Below, one piece after another: positions 45,260 through 53,986 of a stretch of 64,000 bases of DNA. A program made the translations under genes and the position numbers. The stretch spans positions 29,878 to 93,877 of the forward strand of contig WTBR01000041.1 in assembly GCA_013138975.1 (NCBI GenBank), read 5' to 3'. Positions within the stretch are counted from its first letter, which is position 1. Every line of letters begins with the position of its first letter. The notes beneath the pieces are model-generated. The model was given only the letters and a program-made list of their open reading frames with translations. It ran no database searches and had not been told where the DNA came from. The stretch is from Bacteroidales bacterium. Its GTDB lineage: Bacteria > Bacteroidota > Bacteroidia > Bacteroidales > UBA12077.

Positions 45260-47410
45260 TTACTCAACAAAAGTTAATTCATCGACAATACGTTGTGCAC
45301 CCATGAATTTCTCCATCAACCATATTATGTATTTAATATCGGTACAAACTGTTTTTTGCATTTTTTCTTCAAACTCAATATCACCTGTCATTCCTTCCCA
45401 GTTGCTATCGAAAGCAAGACCAATCAATTCACCTTTTCCATTAATTACGGAGCTACCGGAGTTTCCGCCTGTTATGTCGTTATTGGTGGTAAAACATACA
45501 CGCATTTCGTCGCCATATGCATATTTTCCGTAATCTTTTGCCTCATATAACTCTTTAAGCTTAGCAGGAACAATAAACTCGTAGTTGTTTGGGTCTTCTT
45601 TCTCCATTACCCCTGCAAGCGTAGTGTAATGTTTATAATACACAGCATCGTTTGGACTATATCCGCCAACTTTCCCATATGTAAGCCGCATAGTAAAATT
45701 TGCATCGGGATAAAAATTACCGCCTTCCTGCATGTCCATAACTCCTTGAATAAATAAACGATGACCTTTTGCCAATTGCTCATCATAGCTCCTTGTTTGC
45801 ATGCTTAAGTCGGCATATTTAGTATCTACCGATAATGTCAATTGAAAAATCGGATCTTTAGAAATAACTTTGCTTTTTGGATTGGCAATAAAAGTATTAA
45901 AAGCAGCTTCGTTGGCAAAAATTGATTTAGCATATAGGTCAGCTACAAACTTCTCAACATCCTGATTGTATTGTTCCATTGCTGAAATGAAATAATCGGG
46001 ATGATATTTGATATCCAAGTCATTTCTCAAGATTTGGAATAAAGCAACAGCGATCTTTTGGTCTGTTTCTTTATGATAATCTCTATAATATCGCTTACCA
46101 TATGATTCTAAACCATCCACTAAACTTTGTATTTCTTCCTTATTGCTTTTTCTTTTACTTAGCTCTTCGAATAAGCTATTTGCCATACCTGCAAAGCCAA
46201 CCGCCTCTGCACCACGTTGCATGGTCTCACTAATATACTGACTAGCATTAGCAAATTCTTTACGAGCATTGTAGCCGTCTTCGATAAGCTTTAATGTCTC
46301 TCCATATTTAACTTCTCGATCTTCGCTTTGTGATACCCATGTTACAAATTCTTTTTCCAATTCCCGGCCTTGTTCAAGTACATTATTACGTTTAAATCCT
46401 GCCATTTGTGCCACAGAATATTTCCAATAGTTACTAGCGCCCTTGTATTTTGCAGCATACATAATACGATGTGCGGGACTAATAGCCATAGTTTGGTTCA
46501 TTATTTCTAGTTTGGCACCTCTAATTTTTATGCGATTAGGATTCTCTATCTCTATTAATTCATTCATTCCAAAAGTTGTCATGAAGCGATCGGTAGAACC
46601 CGGATTCCCCAATATCATAGCGTAATCATCAGCTTGAACGCCTTTTAACGAAACAGGAAGATGATGCTTAGGTTTTAAAGGTATATTTTCCGGTGAATAT
46701 TCGGCCGGCTTACCATCGGGACTTGTATATACTCTAAACATTGAAAAATCGGCTTTGTGACGTGGCCACATCCAATTATCGGTTAAACTACCAAAATCGC
46801 CTATAGAAACCGGTGGGTTAGCTACCAAACGAACATCTGTAAAGGTTTCATATATCAACACGTAAAACTGATTACCACCATAATATGATTTAAATATAGA
46901 TTCATAATGTGTTCCTTTAACTGCTACTTTAGCTATTTCAATACCTAAAGTATCTATTTTTTGATATCTTGCTTTTTCGCTCATATCATCGGTCAACTGA
47001 CTGTTTATTTTCTCTGAAACGTCTTCGACTTTAACCAGAAATTTTACGGTTAATTCCGGATTAGGTAGCTCATCTTTTAACTCTTTTGCCCAGAATCCTT
47101 CTTTCAGGTAATCATTTTCAATGGTTGAATGCGATTGTACTTGATGATATCCACAGTGCATATTAGTCAACAATAATCCTTGATCAGAAATAATTTCACC
47201 GGTACATCCGCCGCCAAATATTACAATGGCATCTTTTAAACTTGATTGATTAACATTATAAATTTCTTCTGCAGATAGTTTCAAACCCATCTCCTGCATT
47301 TTATCCATATTTACCTGGTTAAGTAAAAACGGTAGCCACATTCCTTCGTCAGCCAAAGCGATTCTGAACATAGACGAACATAGCAATAAGAATACTAATC
47401 CTTTTTTCAT
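45260..47410 (-). CDS. S46 family dipeptidyl-peptidase (DPP7/DPP11 type)
   Basis: A 716-residue secreted serine exopeptidase of the S46 family that takes dipeptides from the N-terminus of peptides. A 20-residue signal peptide is followed by DEGMWLPFLLN. The catalytic His85 lies in LTNMHCGYHQVQSH, an Asp about residue 225 in RHKADFSMFRVY, and Ser651 in TGGNSGSSVINGKG. The specificity residue 18 after the Ser, which is Gly in DPP7 and Arg in DPP11, is Ser669 here (AFDSNWEGM). No T9SS C-terminal signal is present, so it is periplasmic. It supplies dipeptides for amino-acid catabolism, typical of peptide-using Bacteroidota. Confidence 0.93.
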   Translation of the reverse strand: MKKGLVFLLLCSSMFRIALADEGMWLPFLLNQVNMDKMQEMGLKLSAEEIYNVNQSSLKDAIVIFGGGCTGEIISDQGLLLTNMHCGYHQVQSHSTIENDYLKEGFWAKELKDELPNPELTVKFLVKVEDVSEKINSQLTDDMSEKARYQKIDTLGIEIAKVAVKGTHYESIFKSYYGGNQFYVLIYETFTDVRLVANPPVSIGDFGSLTDNWMWPRHKADFSMFRVYTSPDGKPAEYSPENIPLKPKHHLPVSLKGVQADDYAMILGNPGSTDRFMTTFGMNELIEIENPNRIKIRGAKLEIMNQTMAISPAHRIMYAAKYKGASNYWKYSVAQMAGFKRNNVLEQGRELEKEFVTWVSQSEDREVKYGETLKLIEDGYNARKEFANASQYISETMQRGAEAVGFAGMANSLFEELSKRKSNKEEIQSLVDGLESYGKRYYRDYHKETDQKIAVALFQILRNDLDIKYHPDYFISAMEQYNQDVEKFVADLYAKSIFANEAAFNTFIANPKSKVISKDPIFQLTLSVDTKYADLSMQTRSYDEQLAKGHRLFIQGVMDMQEGGNFYPDANFTMRLTYGKVGGYSPNDAVYYKHYTTLAGVMEKEDPNNYEFIVPAKLKELYEAKDYGKYAYGDEMRVCFTTNNDITGGNSGSSVINGKGELIGLAFDSNWEGMTGDIEFEEKMQKTVCTDIKYIIWLMEKFMGAQRIVDELTFVE

Positions 47411-47483
47411 CTGTATATAATTTTGTTTTTAATTTAATTCTAATTTATGACTTTAATGTTTGTTCGACTAAGTCCGTCATTCC

Positions 47484-47618
47484 AACCTGCCAAAGCACAT
47501 TATTCGGCAGGTTTGCGAAGTATAAAAGTACAGAACTTTGGGCTTGAGCCCTTAAAAAAACACCTCGTAGGCTAAAGCCCATTTTGTTTGAATTCTTGTT
47601 TCACCGGCATAAATGCCG
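47484..47618. repeat. Run of four short hairpins (intergenic repeat)
   Basis: Within 135 bp lie AACCTGCC...GGCAGGTT, GGGCTTGAGCCC, GGCTAAAGCC and CGGCATAAATGCCG. The last two resemble the 'gggctaaagccc' intergenic repeats seen in many Bacteroidota genomes. The remaining sequence from 47619 to 48302 holds no gene I can support; an 81-residue ORF there looks random. Confidence 0.5.
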
Positions 47619-48302
47619 AAGTTAGTTATTATCTCATTGATAGTTTAATTGGTTTAAGTATATCTTACACGATAATAATACTATTTGATTTGTTTAAATA
47701 GTAAAGGTTTAAAGAAATAGAGTTTATTAAAATGTTTTGTGATATTAATTTTCAACCAGCAGTGAAAATTCAATTACAAATACAAAATTAATGACCTCGC
47801 AGCAAGCTACAAGGTGTCAATTGAAACTCATACCATTTATGCGCCATATTGTTGTGTATATATTACTTCTTTTTCCCATTTACTTCGGTAGAAAAAATTT
47901 CCGTAGCTATGGCTATGCAAATATTTTATACTTCGTAAATGAAATAAATAATTTAATTTCTTTATACGACACTATGATGAATAATTGGTTTTGCATGCAA
48001 ATATTAATATTTCCTCACCAATTTGTGCTTTTTTAAATCAAATTTATAAATAAATAAAAAAAAAATTGTTTAACTCATATCTAAATATTAGAAACACTAA
48101 ACACTGTTAGGACTTGATTTACTGGTTTTTACCGTCGTCATCTTAATTTTAATCATGATTTAAATCATTTATTAACACAAATTTTGTAGCTTTTTTTTAT
48201 AAAATTAAGTACTTTGGCGAACTTATTATTTCTGTAATTTGTTTATCATGGAGATAATTTTATGTTTTTTTTAAATAAAATTAAACACATCGGAGGAACG
48301 AA

Positions 48303-49130
48303 ATGGCTTGGTATAGTGACCCAATAGAAGTAAAAAAGAAATCAAAAAAAGATTTGTGGATAAAGTGCAAAAAATGTCATTCTCATATTTACAAAAATGA
48401 ATGGGAAGATAAGCTGAATGTTTGCCCAAACTGCAACTACCATGGGAGTATTACTTCGTACGAACGTATAAATATTTTATTTGATGAAAATACCTTTAAA
48501 GAGTTATTCAATAATATAAGCCCGACCGACTCGCTTAAATTTATTGATTTAAAAGGTAGTTACAAAGACAAGTATGAAACTGCTATTAAGAAAACAGGGA
48601 TCTCTGAATCGGTAGTTACCGGACATGGTAAAATTAATGGTATTGAAGCTGTTATTGCTGTAATGGACTTCAGATTTTTAGGTGGTAGCTTAGGAAGTGG
48701 TACTGGCGAAAAAATTCTACAAGCAGCAAATTATGCTTATGATAACAATCTTCCATATATTGTTTTTTCTGCATCGGGAGGAGCAAGAATGCAAGAAGGG
48801 GCTCTATCGCTTATGCAAATGGCAAAAACTTGTGCCGGTATTGCTCGCTTAAACAAAAAAAACATTCCATATATATCAGTACTTACTAATCCTACAACGG
48901 GTGGTGTGTCTGCTAGTTATGCCATGGTGGGTGATTTAAATATTTCTGAGCCCGGTGCGCTAATTGCATTTGCCGGTCGTAGAGTAATTGAACAAACCAT
49001 TGGCGAAAAACTCCCTGATGATTTCCAAACCTCAGAATATCTTCTTGAACACGGATTTATGGATTCGATTGTGAACAGAAAAGATATGAAAGATTATTTA
49101 AGTAATGTTCTTAGCTTTTATAATCGCTAA
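48303..49130 (+). CDS. accD: Acetyl-CoA carboxylase carboxyltransferase subunit beta
   Basis: A 275-residue AccD. A four-Cys zinc finger at the N-terminus (CKKCHSHIYKNEWEDKLNVC, then PNC) is followed by the crotonase-fold core (LGGSLGSGTGEKILQAANYA; FSASGGARMQEGALSLMQMA; LTNPTTGGVSASYAMVGD; GFAGRRVIEQTIGEKLPD-like block). It forms the carboxyltransferase with AccA that makes malonyl-CoA. An unusually clear Shine-Dalgarno (GGAGG, 48293-48297) precedes the ATG. It is followed 43 bp later by accA. Confidence 0.96.
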   Translation: MAWYSDPIEVKKKSKKDLWIKCKKCHSHIYKNEWEDKLNVCPNCNYHGSITSYERINILFDENTFKELFNNISPTDSLKFIDLKGSYKDKYETAIKKTGISESVVTGHGKINGIEAVIAVMDFRFLGGSLGSGTGEKILQAANYAYDNNLPYIVFSASGGARMQEGALSLMQMAKTCAGIARLNKKNIPYISVLTNPTTGGVSASYAMVGDLNISEPGALIAFAGRRVIEQTIGEKLPDDFQTSEYLLEHGFMDSIVNRKDMKDYLSNVLSFYNR

Positions 49131-49173
49131 TTAGTTTAAAATAATTTTCAACTAAATTAAAAACTATAGAGGT

Positions 49174-50040
49174 ATGAAATTAGAAGTTGATAATATAGCA
49201 GTTTTAACGGAAGAGAAAAAAATGACTAAAAATAAAAAAACGACCGCTTGGGATGTAGTTAGCATAAGTAGACACCCTAAAAGGCCAATTTTACAAGATT
49301 ATCTTTCATTGATTTTTACAAATTTTGTTGAACTACATGGCGACAGATTTTTTTCTGATGATTTAGCAATGATAGGTGGTTTTGCAGAAATTGGAGATCA
49401 AAAAGTTATGCTTATTGGTCATAATAAAGGAAAAAAAGTTAACGATAATATTGCTCGTAATTTTGGTATGGCAAAACCCGATGGTTACCGAAAAGCATTA
49501 CGCTTAATGAAATTAGCCGAAAGATTTAATATTCCAATTGTTACTATAATTGATACTCCCGGTGCTTTCCCCGGTCTTGAAGCCGAGGAAAGAGGGCAAG
49601 CTGAAGCAATTGCTAAAAATTTAACCGAAATGGCTTCTCTTGAAGTTCCTGTTATCTGTGTTGTTATTGGCGAAGGAGGAAGCGGAGGTGCTTTAGGCAT
49701 TGGTGTTGGCGATAAGATTTTAATGTTATCTAATTCTATTTATTCGGTGATATCACCTGAAGGCTGTGCATCGATTTTATGGAGAGATGCAAAATTTGCT
49801 CCTGATGCTGCCGAAGCATTAAATTTAACTGCAAGCGCTCTTCTTAAGAACGGCATTATTGATGAAATAATTGAAGAGCCGGGAGAAGGTGCTCATACTA
49901 ATTATGAAAAAATTGCAGAATCAATTAAAGAATCTGTATTGCGAAATCTTGATAAAATTAAAAACTTAAGCGCAGAAGAAATAGTTCAAAGCAGATTTGA
50001 AAAATTCTCAGCAATGGGAAAATTCTCAATTAATAAATAA
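49174..50040 (+). CDS. accA: Acetyl-CoA carboxylase carboxyltransferase subunit alpha
   Basis: A 288-residue AccA with [77 protein letters not shown] and [19 protein letters not shown]. It is slightly shorter than enteric AccA (about 319) because the first 30 residues are replaced by a short non-homologous N-terminus. ATG at 49174 is reported; an internal ATG at 49222 would remove 16 of these residues. It is in an operon with accD and, 92 bp further on, the carboxyltransferase-biotin fusion. Confidence 0.95.
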   Translation: MKLEVDNIAVLTEEKKMTKNKKTTAWDVVSISRHPKRPILQDYLSLIFTNFVELHGDRFFSDDLAMIGGFAEIGDQKVMLIGHNKGKKVNDNIARNFGMAKPDGYRKALRLMKLAERFNIPIVTIIDTPGAFPGLEAEERGQAEAIAKNLTEMASLEVPVICVVIGEGGSGGALGIGVGDKILMLSNSIYSVISPEGCASILWRDAKFAPDAAEALNLTASALLKNGIIDEIIEEPGEGAHTNYEKIAESIKESVLRNLDKIKNLSAEEIVQSRFEKFSAMGKFSINK

Positions 50041-50132
50041 GAATAATCCTCTGTGGAATTTAATTTTTAATAATAAAAAAGTTTAAATATAATCCGATTA
50101 CTAATATCAATATTGGACAAAAATTTGATAAA

Positions 50133-52064
50133 ATGGGAAACACTAAGTTAAGAATTACAGATACTACCTTAAGAGATGGACATCAATCGCTTTGGGCTAC
50201 AAGAATGCGAACTAAAGATATTATTGATATAATTGAAACCATTGACTCCGTGGGCTATTATTCCCTTGAAGTTTGGGGTGGAGCAACCTTTGATGTTTGT
50301 TTAAGATTCTTACGTGAAAATCCTTGGGAGAGATTACGTTTAATAAAATCGAAAGCAAAGCACACACCTTTACAAATGTTATTAAGGGGTCAGAATATTG
50401 TTGGATACAAAAATTATCCGGACGATGTTGTTGATCGCTTTGTGCAAACTGCGCACGAAAATGGTATTGATATTTTTAGAATATTTGATGCGCTAAATGA
50501 TTCACGAAATCTTGAGGCTGCTATTAAATCGGTTAAAAAACATGGTGCTCATGCACAAGGTACTCTTTCATATACTATAAGTCCTGTACATACCATTAAA
50601 AAATATGTAAGCGACGCTAAAGAGCAAGTTGCAATGGGTATCGACTCTTTATGTATTAAAGATATGGCAGGTTTATTGTCTCCTACTATGTCCACTAATT
50701 TGGTTACTGCTTTAAAAAACGAAATAAATATACCTATTCAAATTCATTGTCATGCTACTAGTGGAATGGCTGATTCTGCTTACCTTGACGGGGTAAGAGC
50801 CGGTGCGGGTGCAGTTGATTGTGCTATTTCAGCTATGGCAGGTTTTTCATCGCAGCCTCCTGTAGAAACCATAAACGCTATTTTCAAAGAAACTGAGTTT
50901 GATGTTGATTTAGATCTTGAGGCTTTAAGAAAAGTAAATAAGTATTTTACTGCTTTAGCTCCTCAGAGAGCTAAGGGTCGTGGCTTTGAACCAATTATTG
51001 ATTCTGAAATTTTGGTTCATCAGATTCCGGGTGGAATGATTTCAAATTTCCGCTCGCAACTGGAACAACAAGGTGCTATTGAGAAATTACCTGAAGCTTT
51101 AGAAGAAGTAACTAGGGTACGAAAAGATTTAGGATATCCTCCATTGGTTACTCCTACAAGTCAGATAGTTGGAACACAAGCCGTAATGAATGTTATTACC
51201 GGAGAAAGATATAAGGTTGTTCCTCAAGAGGTAAAGAATTATGTTAAGGGAATGTATGGTCGTTCACCTGCTCCTATTGATCCTAAATTTATTAAGCAAA
51301 TCTTAGGTAATGAAAAACCTATTGATCACCGCCCTGCCGATGATCTTAAACCTATGTTACCTACAGCTACTAAGAATGTAGCTAATCCTGAGTTAATCGA
51401 AAATGAAGAGGATATTTTATCTTATTGCTTATTCCCTGAAGTTTCGATGGAATACTTTAAATGGAGAGCTATTGCTGAAGATATAAAACCTAAAACTCCT
51501 GCTGATATTGAATTAGAGGAATTTGTGAAAATTCCGGTAGCAGAAAAAGAAGCTACTGCTAATGCTGCAATTTCTGAAGGTGCAAATCAGATGTTACATC
51601 AGGATGATTATGCAGGAATGAATGCGATATTAGACAGGGCTTCAAGAATGCAACTTAATGAGTTGGTAATAAGAAAAGGTGACTTTAACTTATCAATGCG
51701 ATCTGGAAATGGAAGTGCAAGTGGACATTCAATATCAGAACCATTTGTTGAATCTGCTCCTTCTGAAGTTGAAGAAAAGTCTCAAGAGCTTGCAAAACCA
51801 GAAGTAAAAAGCACTCTAGAATATAAGGATACAATTAATGCAGTAATGGCCGGAACGTTTTATCTTTCTGCTGGTGCTGATCAAGCTCCTTTTGTTGAAG
51901 AAGGAACAGAAGTTAAAGAAGGTGATCCTATTTGTATTTTAGAAGCTATGAAACTTTTCAACGAGATTGAAGCTCCTTTCGATTGTAAAATTGTAAAGAT
52001 CCTTGTTGATGATGCAACTTTAATGAAAAAAGATCAAGCTATTATGGCTATCGAAAAATTGTAA
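50133..52064 (+). CDS. OadA/PycB-type carboxyltransferase fused to an AccB-like biotin carrier domain
   Basis: A 643-residue protein. The first ~470 residues are a pyruvate/oxaloacetate carboxyltransferase with a TIM barrel (ITDTTLRDGHQSLWATRMR; metal His in QIHCHATSGMADSAYLDG; Lys in LCIKDMAGLLSP) plus the conserved carboxylase domain (GYPPLVTPTSQIVGTQAV). The C-terminal ~75 residues are a biotinyl domain with Lys607 in ILEAMKLFNEIEAP. It has the 'thumb' insertion typical of AccB (GTFYLSAGADQAPFVEEG), and an AccB-like leader before it (LNELVIRKGDFNLSMRSGNG). Cotranscription with accDA suggests that the biotin arm may also serve acetyl-CoA carboxylase. Stand-alone pyruvate carboxylation or decarboxylation is the other option. 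Confidence 0.88.
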   Translation: MGNTKLRITDTTLRDGHQSLWATRMRTKDIIDIIETIDSVGYYSLEVWGGATFDVCLRFLRENPWERLRLIKSKAKHTPLQMLLRGQNIVGYKNYPDDVVDRFVQTAHENGIDIFRIFDALNDSRNLEAAIKSVKKHGAHAQGTLSYTISPVHTIKKYVSDAKEQVAMGIDSLCIKDMAGLLSPTMSTNLVTALKNEINIPIQIHCHATSGMADSAYLDGVRAGAGAVDCAISAMAGFSSQPPVETINAIFKETEFDVDLDLEALRKVNKYFTALAPQRAKGRGFEPIIDSEILVHQIPGGMISNFRSQLEQQGAIEKLPEALEEVTRVRKDLGYPPLVTPTSQIVGTQAVMNVITGERYKVVPQEVKNYVKGMYGRSPAPIDPKFIKQILGNEKPIDHRPADDLKPMLPTATKNVANPELIENEEDILSYCLFPEVSMEYFKWRAIAEDIKPKTPADIELEEFVKIPVAEKEATANAAISEGANQMLHQDDYAGMNAILDRASRMQLNELVIRKGDFNLSMRSGNGSASGHSISEPFVESAPSEVEEKSQELAKPEVKSTLEYKDTINAVMAGTFYLSAGADQAPFVEEGTEVKEGDPICILEAMKLFNEIEAPFDCKIVKILVDDATLMKKDQAIMAIEKL

Positions 52065-52090
52065 AAAACCATATTTTACAAACTAGAGAA

Positions 52091-52120
52091 GAGGATGTCT
52101 GTAATGGACATCCTCTTTTT
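52091..52120 (+). terminator. Terminator of the accDA-carboxyltransferase operon
   Basis: GAGGATGTC, a 7-base loop, GACATCCTC, then TTTTT. It lies 27 bp after the stop codon. Confidence 0.92.
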
Positions 52121-52299
52121 GCTTGTTTTTATACCTATTAAACACCAAAATAACCGATGTTATTCGTTTCTTTTTCACTTATATTTCTTCAAAAATAAAA
52201 CGGTAGCTATACTTCGACAAAGCTCAGCACGGGCGGCTATGCTTGGATTTTTTGAATTATCTAAGCAAAAAATAATTCTAATTATTTATAGATGATTTT

Positions 52300-52924
52300 G
52301 AAATTTAAAAATTGTGTTCGTGAGCTTCGCAATGTTCAGCCTTACTCTTGTTTTGAAAATAGATTCTTCGACATCGCGATAACTATCGGGACAGAATGAC
52401 AACTATTTAGTCACTCAAATGGTGCAATCGTCTCTCTTCTGCCTAATTTAGTCCAAGTCGGAGACTTGAACCATAGAAATACGAGTTTCTTAAATTTCCT
52501 TAATGATGCAGGTGTTTCCCGTATCTCCGCAAGCTGTGTCACGGCAACTATAGGAATTTGTAATTTAATTGCAATTTGTTTTCCTCTTTTTAAAAAGCCG
52601 TAACACTGCTGCTTACTTAATCTCGATGTACGGTACAACATAAAAAACCATCCGAATATTAATTTATGTTCGTGAGCTAGGCAAAGTTCTGCGTTACTCT
52701 TGTGTTGATAATAGATTCTTCGACAAGCTCAGAATGACAACTATTTAGTCACTCAAATGGTGCAAGCGTCTCTCTTATATCAGCAAGCTGTGTCACGGCA
52801 ACAATGAGAATTAGTAATTTAATTGCAATTTGCTTTCCTCTTTTTAAAAAAGCCATAACACAGCTACTTTCTAAATTTACATGTACGGCACAATACAAAA
52901 AACCATCCGATTTCGGATGGTTTT
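52300..52924. repeat. Composite of two structured repeats (family D, copies 1-2)
   Basis: Two copies, about 52300-52650 and 52651-52924, of a non-coding unit. Its order is: GTTCGTGAGCT-GCAA; TTCTTCGACA(AGCTCAG)AATGACAACT; ACTCAAATGGTGCA; a hairpin with arms near GCTGTGTCACGGC and GCCGTAACACAGC; and an end with CCATCCGAA. Copy 1 stops at the middle of that last palindrome and joins copy 2; copy 2 ends with the full palindrome CCATCCGATTTCGGATGG and TTTT (52900-52924), a terminator for the downstream-facing gene. A 76-residue ORF inside is not believable. 52121-52299 also holds only repeat-like sequence. Confidence 0.7.
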
Positions 52925-52928
52925 GTTG

Positions 52929-53798
52929 TTAAGTTTTTTTCTCTTTTTCTTTCAAGTCTTCAATTTTCTTCAGACAAACTTTTTCTGTTATATCTAATAG
53001 CTTTTGTGCTTCTTTTTCCCAATAGTCCAGTTGTTCTTTGCTTACTTTGTAGTGTTCTTTGTCGATGTACCGCCCACCGATGTATGCAGCATCCAAATGA
53101 TAAAATAGATCTTTTTCTTCTTTTGTTTCCAGCGGAAAACATTGGTCTATTTCAGGGACATAGCGTTTGGCATTCATCCGTAATATAGTCAGGCGGTGTT
53201 CGTAAGGGTTGTTCCTGCTGTAAACCATTTCTATGGCAGTGTAACAGTTTTCAACACTCTGCTGTATCATAAATGATGCAAGTTTGTATTCATTTTCATT
53301 ATGGCTAAAATGAGCATTTTTCAAAAAACCTTTAGCTTGTCCATACCATTGTTTAAAATCCAGTTCTGCGATCTCACGAAGTCTAGCTGCTGTAAGGTTT
53401 TCGGCTTCTGCAAGTGTTAAGTTTTTTTCGGCATAAAGTATTTTCCCTTGATTTTTTATCTCGGTAAAGAAATATTGTTTTTCTCTAAGGTGCATATTTA
53501 CAAAGCCAATAGTTCGCACCATATTTTGAACAATAGTTTGAGAGCTATCAAACATCTTCTCAATTCGTTTCTTTAAGTCTTCGCAATCGCGCTCGTCTTT
53601 GGTAAGCACCAAAATATCATAATCACTTTTTTTGCTCATGTATAATCCATTAGGATCTTTCCAATCTCCTCTGGCAAACGAGCCATATAATATAATCATA
53701 CAAGGCAACCCGGTGTTAATTATTCGCTGTGTAATTGTCTCCAGTTCTTTAATATTATTTTCGGGCAAATGGGATAATATTTCGGATATATTTTTCAC
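52929..53798 (-). CDS. Nucleotidyltransferase-HEPN fusion protein
   Basis: A 289-residue protein. The N-terminal MNT-type nucleotidyltransferase has GSFARGD and the metal pair SDYDILVLT. The C-terminal HEPN domain (about 150-275) has a long helix with FMIQQSVENCYTAIEMVYS and the motif GGRYIDKEHY. MNT-HEPN pairs are known toxin-antitoxin or nucleotide-transfer systems, and this is a single-chain version. It begins with GTG at 53798 and ends beside a repeat palindrome. It is separated from the DUF4365 cassette by about 150 bp. Whether the HEPN part is an active RNase is unclear. Confidence 0.85.
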   Translation of the reverse strand: MKNISEILSHLPENNIKELETITQRIINTGLPCMIILYGSFARGDWKDPNGLYMSKKSDYDILVLTKDERDCEDLKKRIEKMFDSSQTIVQNMVRTIGFVNMHLREKQYFFTEIKNQGKILYAEKNLTLAEAENLTAARLREIAELDFKQWYGQAKGFLKNAHFSHNENEYKLASFMIQQSVENCYTAIEMVYSRNNPYEHRLTILRMNAKRYVPEIDQCFPLETKEEKDLFYHLDAAYIGGRYIDKEHYKVSKEQLDYWEKEAQKLLDITEKVCLKKIEDLKEKEKKT

Positions 53799-53857
53799 TT
53801 ATTTTTTCGTTTTTACAAACTTAAGTATTTTTTTATCTGGTATCAAATCGGTATTGA

Positions 53858-53986
53858 TGATAACGTTTCAGCTAAAAGTTGGCGGGATTTAACTGCAAAA
53901 CCGCCTCATTTTTCGCTCTGTCTCAAATATAGAGAAACTTTGCAAACTACACATTAAACCCGCTTACTTTTGAGCTGGTGTTATGC
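53858..53986 (-). other. attC-like imperfect palindrome at the 3' end of the DUF4365 gene
   Basis: A ~128-bp inverted repeat: on the minus strand GCATAACACCAGCTCAAAAG... at 53986 pairs with ...CTTTTAGCTGAAACGTTATC at 53858. The arms carry unpaired bases on one side, as in integron attC sites, and the spacing is within the attC range. The outer GCATAAC is the complement of GTTATGC that lies just before the gene start (55906-55912). The stop codon and last 12 codons of the DUF4365 gene lie inside. Confidence 0.55.

Noticed and set aside
47791..48036. 81-residue ORF upstream of accD
   Set aside because: Composition follows AT-rich intergenic DNA, there is no recognisable domain or ribosome site, and it sits in the leader region of the acc operon.
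52411..52641. 76-residue ORF inside repeat copy 1, with a similar ORF at 58221-58451
   Set aside because: The similarity comes from the non-coding repeat they share. The frames are interrupted in other copies and both show repeat hairpins rather than protein-like conservation.
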